From the NCBI RefSeq assembly GCF_902499075.1, contig NZ_CABVPP010000029.1, positions 1 through 64,000 on the forward strand: a stretch of 64,000 nucleotides of DNA, written 5' to 3'. Position 1 is the first letter of the stretch, and each line of letters starts with the position of its first letter. Made by a program: the position numbers and the translations under genes. This DNA is from Burkholderia pseudomultivorans (lineage in GTDB: Bacteria; Pseudomonadota; Gammaproteobacteria; Burkholderiales; Burkholderiaceae). Shown here piece by piece: positions 26,640 through 34,686 of the stretch. The notes beneath the pieces were generated by a model, which worked only from the letters and a program-made list of their open reading frames with translations, was not told where the DNA came from and did not search any database.

Positions 26640-27500
26640 GTGTCCCATTCCGACCTTCAAGCCCGTCACGCCGAAGCGTTCCGCGCGCTGCACGCGCGTC
26701 CCGGCGCGTTCATCATCCCGAACCCGTGGGATGCCGGCACCGCGCGCCTGCTGGCGATGGCCGGCTTCGAGGCGCTCGCCACCACGAGCGCCGGCTTTGC
26801 GTTCTCGCGCGGCTTGCCCGACAGCGCGATCGGCCGCGACGCGATGCTCGAACATATCGCCGACATCGTCGCCGCGGGCGGCCTGCCCGTCAGCGCCGAC
26901 CTCGAGAACGGCTTCGGCGACGCGCCTGCGGCCGTCGCCGAGACGATCCGGCTGGCGGCCGAAGCCGGCGCGGTCGGCGGCTCGATCGAGGATGCGACCG
27001 GCCGCGCCGATGCGCCGATCTACGCGTACGACGCGGCGGTCGAGCGCGTCGCGGCGGCCGTCGATGCGGCGCGCGCGTTGCCGTTTCCGTTCACGCTGAC
27101 TGCCCGCTGCGAAAACTACCTGAACGGCCGCCGCGATCTCGACGACACGATTGCCCGGCTCGTCGCATACCGCGACGCGGGCGCGGACGTGCTCTACGCC
27201 CCCGGCGTGACCGATCCCGGCGAAATCGCGGCCATCACGCGCGCGGTGGGCGCGCCCGTCAACGTCGTGATGGGGCTGCAGGGCGGCCTGCTGAGCGTCG
27301 ACGCGCTCGCGGCGCTCGGCGTGAAGCGCGTGAGCGTCGGCGGCGCGCTGGCGCGGGCCGCGCTCGGCGCATTCTTGCGCGGCGTGACGGAAATGGTGCG
27401 CGACGGCACCTTCACGTTCACGGAAGACGCGGTGCCGGGGCGCGACCTCAACCGCTGGTTCGCGGCGCCGGACAATGCGCGCGTGTCGTTCGAACCATGA
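26640..27500 (+). CDS. Isocitrate lyase / PEP mutase-family protein
   Basis: A 286-residue TIM-barrel enzyme of the PEP mutase/isocitrate lyase superfamily. It carries PGAFIIPNPWDAGTARLLA, LPVSADLENGFGD (metal-binding Asp and Glu), GGSIEDATG and TARCENYLNGR. It lacks the KKCGH signature of true isocitrate and methylisocitrate lyases, so it belongs to the less characterised branch that cleaves C-C or P-C bonds of 2-oxo or 2-hydroxy acids. The start is a GTG at 26640 with AGGAG six bases before it. It stands alone. Confidence 0.85.
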   Translation: MSHSDLQARHAEAFRALHARPGAFIIPNPWDAGTARLLAMAGFEALATTSAGFAFSRGLPDSAIGRDAMLEHIADIVAAGGLPVSADLENGFGDAPAAVAETIRLAAEAGAVGGSIEDATGRADAPIYAYDAAVERVAAAVDAARALPFPFTLTARCENYLNGRRDLDDTIARLVAYRDAGADVLYAPGVTDPGEIAAITRAVGAPVNVVMGLQGGLLSVDALAALGVKRVSVGGALARAALGAFLRGVTEMVRDGTFTFTEDAVPGRDLNRWFAAPDNARVSFEP

Positions 27501-27835
27501 CGCGGGATAAAACCCGGAATCGTTTTCAGCTGAAACATTGATTGACGATAATCAATCGACAGGGCGTTCGATTTAAACGCGGATGACGACGCGGCAAGCA
27601 TCGATTATGCTCCGCGTTCTGCCTGCGCGTTGCGGCGCAAACGCGTCGGCACGCGCGCGCCGCGCGTTCCGTGCATCGCCGGCGCGTATTGTTGCGATTT
27701 CCTGACGTGTCTGTTTGGACGCTCGGGCGTTGCCGTTTGTTTTCCGGATTGTTAATCTGCGCGACAGCCGGTTAAAACCGGATAACCGGGCGGCAAGCCG
27801 CCGGAAAAATCGATATATAAAAAACTGAGAGAACC
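27501..27835. promoter_or_regulatory. Intergenic region with stacked inverted repeats before the DUF2158 gene
   Basis: 335 bp without a gene. It contains GATTG/CAATC arms (27540-27544, 27553-27557), a pair CCGGTTA (27768-27774) and TAACCGG (27783-27789), and right after it GCGGC-AA-GCCGC. The last two sit about 50 bp before the DUF2158 start and could be an operator or a 5'-UTR hairpin. An A/T-rich stretch (about 27808-27825) separates them from the start. Confidence 0.4.
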
Positions 27836-28102
27836 ATGACGATCCGAGAAAATCACCGCAGCAGGTTTCGCGTCGGCGATGTCGTCACGCTGAAAACCGG
27901 CGGGCCGCGCATGACGGTCACCTATGCCGGGCCGGTCGTGTTCGACGATGCCGACTGGCTGATCTGCCAGTGGTTCGACGACAGCGGCCATTTCCGGCAG
28001 GAAATGTTCCATCACGAGACGGTCGTGCCGGAGCCGCGCGCAATTTCGGCGGGGCGCGTCCGCGTGCGGATGCTGGCGCATCGCTACCGGTCGGCCGCCT
28101 GA
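27836..28102 (+). CDS. YodC/DUF2158-family small protein
   Basis: An 88-residue protein with the DUF2158 core FRVGDVVTLKTGGPRMTVTY, a small SH3-like barrel, followed by DWLICQWFDDSGHFRQEMFH. The family is short, cytoplasmic and of unknown function. The extra residues after about 65 are basic. It is monocistronic as far as can be seen, and a run of hairpins upstream suggests tight control. Confidence 0.8.
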   Translation: MTIRENHRSRFRVGDVVTLKTGGPRMTVTYAGPVVFDDADWLICQWFDDSGHFRQEMFHHETVVPEPRAISAGRVRVRMLAHRYRSAA

Positions 28103-28303
28103 CGCCGACGCGCGTTGCGCGATGCCGCCCGCGGCGTTTGCCGCGAACGCCGGCATTTGTGCAACGCGTTGGATCGCCCCGGCCGATACCGACTCGCGCG
28201 CCGCCACTGCTGCCGCTGCGCGGAAGCGATCCACGCCACGCGTTCCGCGACATTTCACGCCACCCCGAAACATGCGGCGACCGGCTGCGCCGATACTGGC
28301 CGC

Positions 28304-29482
28304 ATGAACCCGATCGATCCCATTGCCGCGGTCACGCACCGCGATCCTTATCCCTATTACGCGACGCTCGTCGACGGGCCGCCGCTCGCATATGACGCGT
28401 CGCTCGGCCTGTGGGTCGCGAGCCGCGCGGCGAGCGTCGCGGCCGTGCTCGGCCATCCGGGCTGCCGCGTCCGTCCGCTCGATATGCCGGTGCCGCCCGC
28501 CCTGCGCGGCACGACGGCAGGCGCGCTGTTCGGCGAACTGGTGCGCATGAACGACGGCACGCTGCGGCACGACGTGCCGAAGCAAGCGCTGCGCGCGGCG
28601 CTCGCGTCGGTCGATGCGCATGCGTTGCGCGACCGGGCCGCGCGGATCGCAGCCGGGCGCCTGCCGGCGCGGCTCGATGCCGACGCACTGAATGCGTGGT
28701 GCATGACGACGCCCGTGTGCGCGGTTGCCGCTCAACTCGGCTTCGACGAGCCGCAACTCGACGCAATCGCCGCGTCGGTCGTCGACTTCGTCGCGGCGCT
28801 GTCGCCGTTGTCGGACGACGCGGCGCTGGCCCGCGCGAGCGACGCGGCCCGGCAACTGCTGGACCGGATGACCGAGCGCGTCGCGAACGCGCGTGCGCAG
28901 GACGGCACGCTGGTCGACGCAATCCGGCAGTCGGCCCGTGAGACGGGCTGGCACGCAAGCGGGGCGCTGGTCGCCAATCTCGTCGGCCTGCTGTCGCAGA
29001 CCTGCGAGGCGACGGCCGCTTGGCTCGGCAATGCAGTCGTCGCGTGGCACGAAACGAACGGCGCGGCCGAAGCCGTATTCGACGCGCGCGATGACGCGGC
29101 ATTCGACGCATTCGTCGCCGAGGTCGGTCGCTTCGATTCGCCGGTGCAGAACACGCGACGCTTCGTCGCCGCACGCACGACGATCGAAGGCGCGAGCGTC
29201 GAAGCCGGCGACGCGATTCTCGTCGTGCTGGCTGCCGCAAACCGCGATCCGGCCGTGCACCGCGACCCGCAGCGGCTGATGCCGGGCCGCGCGCCGGGGC
29301 CGAATTTCGGTTTCGGCGCGGGGGGGCACGCTTGTCCGGGCGAACGAATCGCGCGGGCGGTCACGGTGGGAGCGTTCGAGGCGCTGTGGCGCGCGGGCGG
29401 TGGGCCGCCGCGCGGTGCGCTGAAGTGGGACTACCGCGCCTCGACCAACGTCAGGATGCCGAAGTTCGAGGCGGTGTCGTAG
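28304..29482 (+). CDS. Cytochrome P450
   Basis: A soluble bacterial P450 of 392 residues. The heme-binding loop FGFGAGGHACPGERIA places the cysteine ligand at residue 344. The K-helix ExxR is in FVAEVGRFDSPVQNTRR. In the I helix the usual A/G-G-x-x-T is replaced by LLSQTCEATAAW, an atypical oxygen-activation groove. No ferredoxin or reductase gene is adjacent, so electrons must come from partners elsewhere. The substrate is unknown. The start at 28304 gives MNPIDPIAAVTHRDPYPYYA, typical of the family. It is convergent with the membrane protein gene that follows. Confidence 0.88.
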   Translation: MNPIDPIAAVTHRDPYPYYATLVDGPPLAYDASLGLWVASRAASVAAVLGHPGCRVRPLDMPVPPALRGTTAGALFGELVRMNDGTLRHDVPKQALRAALASVDAHALRDRAARIAAGRLPARLDADALNAWCMTTPVCAVAAQLGFDEPQLDAIAASVVDFVAALSPLSDDAALARASDAARQLLDRMTERVANARAQDGTLVDAIRQSARETGWHASGALVANLVGLLSQTCEATAAWLGNAVVAWHETNGAAEAVFDARDDAAFDAFVAEVGRFDSPVQNTRRFVAARTTIEGASVEAGDAILVVLAAANRDPAVHRDPQRLMPGRAPGPNFGFGAGGHACPGERIARAVTVGAFEALWRAGGGPPRGALKWDYRASTNVRMPKFEAVS

Positions 29483-29497
29483 CGGGAAAAAGGGAGC

Positions 29498-29824
29498 TTA
29501 TCGGCAGCCTTGCTTCTCCGCCCATTGTTCCTGGGCGGCGACGCGGCGCTGCACGCGTTCGACGAGGCCGACCGAGAAGGTTCGCATGCTGACGCCGCGG
29601 CGCTTCGCGAGGATCGTCTGCGCGACGTCGGTTTGCGGATTCGGCTGGCAGGCCCAGTAGAGCGTCATCAGCCAGCCGATGACGGTCCACCCGAACAGCG
29701 CGTTGAACAGCGCAACCGTCAGCTTGTCGTGCCGGGCGCGCCGATCGGCGATGACGGCCGGCAGAAAATAGAGCGCGATCGCGGCAACCGAACCGGCGAC
29801 TTGAATCAGGACTGCGTTCTGCAT
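29498..29824 (-). CDS. Superinfection-immunity-type membrane protein
   Basis: A 108-residue protein with two membrane spans: a first at about 5-24 (QVAGSVAAIALYFLPAVIA) and a second in ALFNALFGWTVIGWLMTLYW. The N/LFGWT-x-x-G-W pattern is the signature of the superinfection immunity family first seen in phage T4 Imm. In bacterial chromosomes such proteins are widespread and mostly uncharacterised; a phage role here is not shown. A charged C-terminal tail of about 40 residues follows. It lies 15 bp from the convergent P450 gene. Confidence 0.78.
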   Translation of the reverse strand: MQNAVLIQVAGSVAAIALYFLPAVIADRRARHDKLTVALFNALFGWTVIGWLMTLYWACQPNPQTDVAQTILAKRRGVSMRTFSVGLVERVQRRVAAQEQWAEKQGCR

Positions 29825-29875
29825 GGTGCTGCTCCGTCCGAACTGCAATGAGGCTGATTGTCGCGCTTTTTCGGT

Positions 29876-30334
29876 TCATGTGCCGGCAATTGATTGTTGC
29901 GCTTTTGATGATGATCGGCGTGTGGCGGCCGCCGCTGGCGCGGCATCGTTGCTCAGCGTGAAACCTTCGTCGAGCCAGCCCGTCATGCCGCCGATCATCA
30001 GCTTCACGGGCCGGCCGAGGCGCGCCAGGCAGATCGCCGCGCGCGTGGCGCCGTTGCAGTGCGGGCCGGCGCAATAGACGACGAACAGCGTGTCGGCCGG
30101 ATAGTCGGCGAGCATGCCCGCGACGATCTTGCGGCGCGGCAGGTTGCGCGCGCCCGGCACGTGGCCGACCGCGTACTGGTCGGGGCCGCGCACGTCGAGC
30201 AGCACGAAATCGGGCGCGCCCGAGGCGAGCGCGTCGTGCACGTCCCAGCAATCGGTTTCGAATCGCAGCGATGCCTCGAAATGGGCAACGGCGGCGGCGC
30301 TGTCGGCGGCGGGAACGTCGGTGACGCTGGACAT
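29876..30334 (-). CDS. Rhodanese-like sulfurtransferase
   Basis: A 152-residue single-domain rhodanese. It has FVLLDVRGPDQYAVGHVPGA (about 43-62) and the active-site loop VVYCAGPHCNGATRAA with the catalytic cysteine. Family members transfer sulfane sulfur to cyanide, thiols or proteins in the cytoplasm. The gene is divergent from an FtrA-like regulator, an arrangement in which the regulator commonly controls the rhodanese. The C-terminal tail is low-complexity. Confidence 0.88.
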   Translation of the reverse strand: MSSVTDVPAADSAAAVAHFEASLRFETDCWDVHDALASGAPDFVLLDVRGPDQYAVGHVPGARNLPRRKIVAGMLADYPADTLFVVYCAGPHCNGATRAAICLARLGRPVKLMIGGMTGWLDEGFTLSNDAAPAAAATRRSSSKAQQSIAGT

Positions 30335-30444
30335 GGGCAGGTTCTCCTTGAACGGTCCGGAAGGGACTGGAATGAAGGGCAGTATCGCGGTTCCGCGTGC
30401 CGCGCGGCAGTGGCGCGATCGACAAGTTCCGGTAACATCGCGCC

Positions 30445-31419
30445 ATGAAAAATCATCTCGTCGTCGCGCTGGCCTACGACCGGCTCTGCACCTTCGAATT
30501 CGGCTGCACGGTCGAACTGTTCGCGCTCGAACGTCCGGAACTCGGCGTCGACTGGTATCGCTTCGCGGTATGCGCGAGCGAGCCCGGCCCGGTGCGCGCG
30601 GCGGGCGGCATCACGGTCGCCGCACCGTACCGGCTCGCGATGCTCGATCGCGCGGACACGATCGTGATTCCCGGCTGGCGCGATGCGGACGAACCGCCGC
30701 CGCCGCCGCTGCTGAAGAAGCTGCGCGCCGCGCATCGTCGCGGCGCGCGGCTGTGCTCGATCTGCTCGGGCGTGTTCGTGCTGGCGGCGGCCGGCGTACT
30801 CGACGGCCTCACCGTGACGACGCACTGGCGCTACGCAGAGAAACTGCAGGCGCGCTATCCGGCGCTGCGCGTGAATCCCGACGCGCTCTATGTCGATGAA
30901 GGGCAGATCGTCACGTCGGCCGGTTCCGCGGCCGGGCTCGACATGCTGCTGCATCTGGTGCGCCGCGATCACGGCGGCGCGATCGCGAATCGCGTCGCGC
31001 AGCGCCTCGTGCTGCCGCCGCATCGCGACGGCGGGCAGGCGCAGTTCGTGCCGCGCCCGGTCGCGCCGGGCGGCAGCGACCGGCTCGCGAAGCTGATCGA
31101 CTGGATGCGCGCGCACGCGGCCGAGCCGCACACGCTGGCATCGCTCGCCGCGCAGGCCGCAATGAGTCCGCGCACGCTGCAGCGGCAGTTCGCGGACGCC
31201 ACGGGCATGTCGCCGGTCGCATGGCTGATCCGCGAGCGCGTGAACGTCGCGAAGGACATCCTCGAAGCGCATCCGGCGCTATCGCTCGCGCAGGTTGCCG
31301 CGCGAGCGGGCTTCGGTTCGGAAGAATCGCTGCGCCGGCATTTCCGCCGCGTTGCGGCGACGAGCCCGGCCGCTTACCGGCGCGAGATGGATCATGGCGT
31401 AAGATCCGGGCACGCTTGA
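30445..31419 (+). CDS. ftrA: GlxA/FtrA-like AraC-family regulator with DJ-1/PfpI domain
   Basis: A regulator of 324 residues. The N-terminal DJ-1/PfpI-like domain (about 1-170) has the nucleophile-elbow region RRGARLCSICSGVFVLAAAG. Two AraC helix-turn-helix motifs (about 215-315) follow: LASLAAQAAMSPRTLQRQFA, then LAQVAARAGFGSEESLRRHF. This architecture is that of FtrA. It is divergent from the rhodanese gene, which is its likely target. The PfpI domain is thought to bind a small ligand rather than act as a protease. Confidence 0.87.
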   Translation: MKNHLVVALAYDRLCTFEFGCTVELFALERPELGVDWYRFAVCASEPGPVRAAGGITVAAPYRLAMLDRADTIVIPGWRDADEPPPPPLLKKLRAAHRRGARLCSICSGVFVLAAAGVLDGLTVTTHWRYAEKLQARYPALRVNPDALYVDEGQIVTSAGSAAGLDMLLHLVRRDHGGAIANRVAQRLVLPPHRDGGQAQFVPRPVAPGGSDRLAKLIDWMRAHAAEPHTLASLAAQAAMSPRTLQRQFADATGMSPVAWLIRERVNVAKDILEAHPALSLAQVAARAGFGSEESLRRHFRRVAATSPAAYRREMDHGVRSGHA

Positions 31420-31515
31420 GCGATCGACTTCGCAAAGACGCAAGATCGCGATCGCCAGACGGCGGCGCAAAGCACGCCGCACCATTCGTGCACGATCATG
31501 ACAAGGACAACCCTC

Positions 31516-32256
31516 ATGGGCCTGCTGGGAAAACTGTTCGGAAAGAAGCCGCGCGATGCGGCGCCGGCATCCGCGTCGACTTCGACAGTCGATGCAGCGG
31601 ACGAAGCCGGCGAAGCGGCCGGGGAACGCGCGCCCGACATCGCGCCGGAACTCGCGTCCGCGCTGGCGGCGTTCCAGTCCGGCCGGCACGAGGCCGCGAT
31701 CGCGGCGGCCGCGCCGCATGCGACGCGGCTGGCCGACGCGGCGCGCCTGTGCGCGCTCGCGTACTCGGCGATGCAGCGTTATCCGGAAGCGTTCCCGTAC
31801 TGGCTCGCGCTGTTCGACAAGGAGCCGAGCGCGCACAACGCGGTGCAGCTCGCGACGACGTCGGCGATGTGCGGGGAAGTGGCGCGCGGCGAAGCATGGA
31901 TGCAGAAGGCCGCCGAGATCAATCGCGACACGCACGAGCAATCCGACGTCGCCGCGCGCGTGAACTTCATTTCGTCGCTGATGCAAAGCGGCCATCTGCG
32001 CGAGGCGCTGCCGCATCTCGCGTGGGTGCGCGACGTCTACGGCCACGTGCGCATCACCGATTCGACCTTCCTCTATATGCGCGGTATTCCGTTCTTTTCG
32101 TCGTTTCTCGAACGCAGCCTGGAGATTCTGAAGGCCACGCAGCCGGCCGATGCGATCGCGCCGTGGTATGGCGAGCTGACGGGCAAGCTCGACGAGGACG
32201 GCGAGGCGCAGCTTGCCGCGTGGATCGGCCAGCTGCCCGGGCAGCCGGCCGCGTGA
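31516..32256 (+). CDS. TPR-like helical protein of unknown function
   Basis: A 246-residue cytoplasmic protein. It starts MGLLGKLFGKKPRDA and then has an Ala/Glu-rich linker. The rest (about 45-230) is a series of helix pairs that look like tetratricopeptide repeats, for example LASALAAFQSGRHEAAIAAA, LCALAYSAMQRYPEAFPYWL and NFISSLMQSGHLREALPHLA. The start at 31516 has AAGGA upstream. It probably mediates protein contacts. No partner is evident next to it. Confidence 0.72.
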   Translation: MGLLGKLFGKKPRDAAPASASTSTVDAADEAGEAAGERAPDIAPELASALAAFQSGRHEAAIAAAAPHATRLADAARLCALAYSAMQRYPEAFPYWLALFDKEPSAHNAVQLATTSAMCGEVARGEAWMQKAAEINRDTHEQSDVAARVNFISSLMQSGHLREALPHLAWVRDVYGHVRITDSTFLYMRGIPFFSSFLERSLEILKATQPADAIAPWYGELTGKLDEDGEAQLAAWIGQLPGQPAA

Positions 32257-32340
32257 CCGACCGCGCTCCGCCGACAGCAGCCGCCACCGGCTGCGTCGCG
32301 CGCCGTCATGCGTCGGTTCGACGGCGCGCGACGCGTGCGC

Positions 32341-34683
32341 TCAGCGCGTGTTGCCGCCGTCGCGTTTCGGCTGCTTGATGCACGCGATCCGGTACACGCC
32401 GTCCTCGACCTCGACGCCGTGCGTGTCGTGCGTAAAGCCGGGGAAGCGCAGGTCGTACTGTTCGAGCGCCTTCAGGTAGCCGAGCAGCGGGCCGTCGGCC
32501 GGCCCCGCGTTCTCGCCCGGCATCAGCAGCGGAATGCCCGGCGGATACGGGACCACGCCGGTCGCGACGGTGCGGCCTTCCATCTCCGACAGCTCCAGCA
32601 TCTCGATGTCGTTGTGCACGAGGTGCTCGAACGCCTCGGCCGGGCTGAAATCCGGCTTCGGCAGCGTCGAGAAGCCGCGCGACATCATCTCGGTCGTCTT
32701 CAGGTCGCTCATCGCGCTGAACATCAGGTCGCACAGGTCGCGCAGGCCGAGCGTGCGGTAGCGGTCCGGATAGCGTGCGACGAGGTCGGGCAGCGCCTGT
32801 TCGAGCGACGCGTTCGCGTCGTAGTCGCGCTTGAAGTCGAGCAGCGTGTTGACGAGCGTGCCCCACTTGCCCTTCGTCACGCCGAGCGAGAACAGGAACA
32901 GGATCGTGAAGTCGGTGGTCTTCTCGACCACGATCCCGTGCCGGTCCAGATAGGCGGTGACGACCGAGGCCGGAATGCCGACCGGCATCAGCCCGCCATG
33001 CGGCGCGATGCCCGGCGTGACGATCGACACCTTGATCGGGTCGAGCATGCAGTAGTCGTCCTCGATATCGCCGAAGCCGTGCCACGCGTCGCCCGGATGC
33101 AGCACCCAGCACGACGGATCGGTCGCGAGCAGCGTCTCGTCCGCTTCATGGAAGCGCACGTGCCGGCCCGTGCTGCGGTCGACCACGGTATCGGGCTGCC
33201 AGCCGTTGAAGAACCAGTCGTTGTTCTCCGCGCACTCGGCGTGCAGGCGCCCGAGCATCTGGCGGAACGCGACGGCCTCGCGAATCGCGTCGGTCGTCAG
33301 CGCTGCGCCGCCGGGGCCGTCCATCATCGCGGCGCTCACGTCGTTCGACGCGATGATCGCGTAGTTCGGCGACGTCGACGCATGCATCATGTACGCCTCG
33401 TTGAAGCGCGCATGCTCGATCGGGTTGCGGCCGTCGCGGATGTGGATGAACGATGCCTGCGACAGCGCGGCGAGCAGCTTGTGCGTCGACTGCGTCGCGA
33501 ACACGGTCGGCTTGCTCGCGTCGTGCTGCGCCGGGTCGCCGTGCATCGCGTGGCGGTCGCGATAGATCGGGTTGAAGCGCGCATAGCCGTACCATGCTTC
33601 GTCGAAATGCAGCCGGTCGACGCTCTGGCCGAGCAATGCTTCGACGCGCGCGACGTTGTAGCAGAGGCCGTCGTAGGTCGAGTTCGTGATCAGCGCATGC
33701 ACGGGCGTGGGGTCGATGCCGTCGCGGCCGCGCACCAGCGGGTTCGCGTCGATCGCGAGCCGCACCGCGGCGGCCGTCAGCCGCTCCGGCATGATCGGCC
33801 CGATGATCCCGTAGTGGTTGCGCGACGGGATCAGGTAGGTCGGGATCGCGCCGGACATCGTGATCGCATGCTCGGCCGACTTGTGGCAGTTGCGGTCGCA
33901 CAGCGCGACCTGGTTGCGCGTGACGCTCGCCATCAGGATCACGCGGTTCGACATCGACGAGCCGTTCGTCACGTGATACGTGCGGTGCGCGCCGAACACG
34001 CGCGCCGCATAGCGCTCGCTGTCGCCGATCGGGCCCGAGTGATCGAGCAGCGAGCCGAGTTCGCCGACCGAGATCGACAGGTCGGAGCGGAACAGCGATT
34101 CGCCGAAGAATTCGAAATACGCGCGGCCGACCGGCGATTTCAGGAACGCGGTGCCGCCCGTGTGGCCGGGCGTGTGCCACGAGTATTCGTACACGCGCGA
34201 GAACTGCGCGAGCGCGCGGAACATCGGCGGCAGCACGGTCTCGCGATAGCGTTCGATCGCGGCGACGATCCGGCCGCCGATGAACGCGGTGGTGTCTTCG
34301 AGCAGCCAGATGAAGTCGTCGGCCTTGCGCATCGCGTCGACGGGAATCGCGGACGCACTCGCGCGGCTCGCGAGCAGGAACACGGGCACCGTCGCATTGC
34401 GCGCACGCATCGCGTCGAGCACCGCCTGCGCGGGCGCGTGCTGCGAATCGTCGCCGAGCTCCCAGTTGAGCAGCAGGCACTGGATCGCGGGATCGGCATC
34501 GACGACTGCGCGCGCGTCGTCGGCGGACGTCGCGATCACGACGTCGACGAGCCGCGCGCGCAGTTCCTCGGCGAGCGCCGTCGCGGCGCGTCCGGTGGCC
34601 GTGCGTGCGTCGATGTCGTGCTGCACCAGCAGCGCCTTCATGCCGAGGCGGCGGAACGCCGGTTGGGTCAAGGAAGCGGTCAT
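32341..34683 (-). CDS. PLP-dependent arginine/lysine/ornithine decarboxylase
   Basis: A fold-type I (alanine racemase-unrelated) decarboxylase of 780 residues with the N-terminal wing domain (about 1-140), the PLP-binding core and the C-terminal domain of the AdiA/LdcC/SpeF group. The Schiff-base lysine is Lys402 in ATQSTHKLLAALSQASF. Other core motifs are SWHTPGHTGGTAFLKSP, VTNGSSMSNRVI and LHFDEAWYGYARFNP. It removes CO2 from a basic amino acid in the cytoplasm, consuming a proton. The antiporter gene 3 bp upstream makes this an acid-resistance or polyamine module. Arginine is a good guess for the substrate, but lysine and ornithine are not excluded. Confidence 0.9.
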   Translation of the reverse strand: MTASLTQPAFRRLGMKALLVQHDIDARTATGRAATALAEELRARLVDVVIATSADDARAVVDADPAIQCLLLNWELGDDSQHAPAQAVLDAMRARNATVPVFLLASRASASAIPVDAMRKADDFIWLLEDTTAFIGGRIVAAIERYRETVLPPMFRALAQFSRVYEYSWHTPGHTGGTAFLKSPVGRAYFEFFGESLFRSDLSISVGELGSLLDHSGPIGDSERYAARVFGAHRTYHVTNGSSMSNRVILMASVTRNQVALCDRNCHKSAEHAITMSGAIPTYLIPSRNHYGIIGPIMPERLTAAAVRLAIDANPLVRGRDGIDPTPVHALITNSTYDGLCYNVARVEALLGQSVDRLHFDEAWYGYARFNPIYRDRHAMHGDPAQHDASKPTVFATQSTHKLLAALSQASFIHIRDGRNPIEHARFNEAYMMHASTSPNYAIIASNDVSAAMMDGPGGAALTTDAIREAVAFRQMLGRLHAECAENNDWFFNGWQPDTVVDRSTGRHVRFHEADETLLATDPSCWVLHPGDAWHGFGDIEDDYCMLDPIKVSIVTPGIAPHGGLMPVGIPASVVTAYLDRHGIVVEKTTDFTILFLFSLGVTKGKWGTLVNTLLDFKRDYDANASLEQALPDLVARYPDRYRTLGLRDLCDLMFSAMSDLKTTEMMSRGFSTLPKPDFSPAEAFEHLVHNDIEMLELSEMEGRTVATGVVPYPPGIPLLMPGENAGPADGPLLGYLKALEQYDLRFPGFTHDTHGVEVEDGVYRIACIKQPKRDGGNTR

Positions 34684-34686
34684 GTG

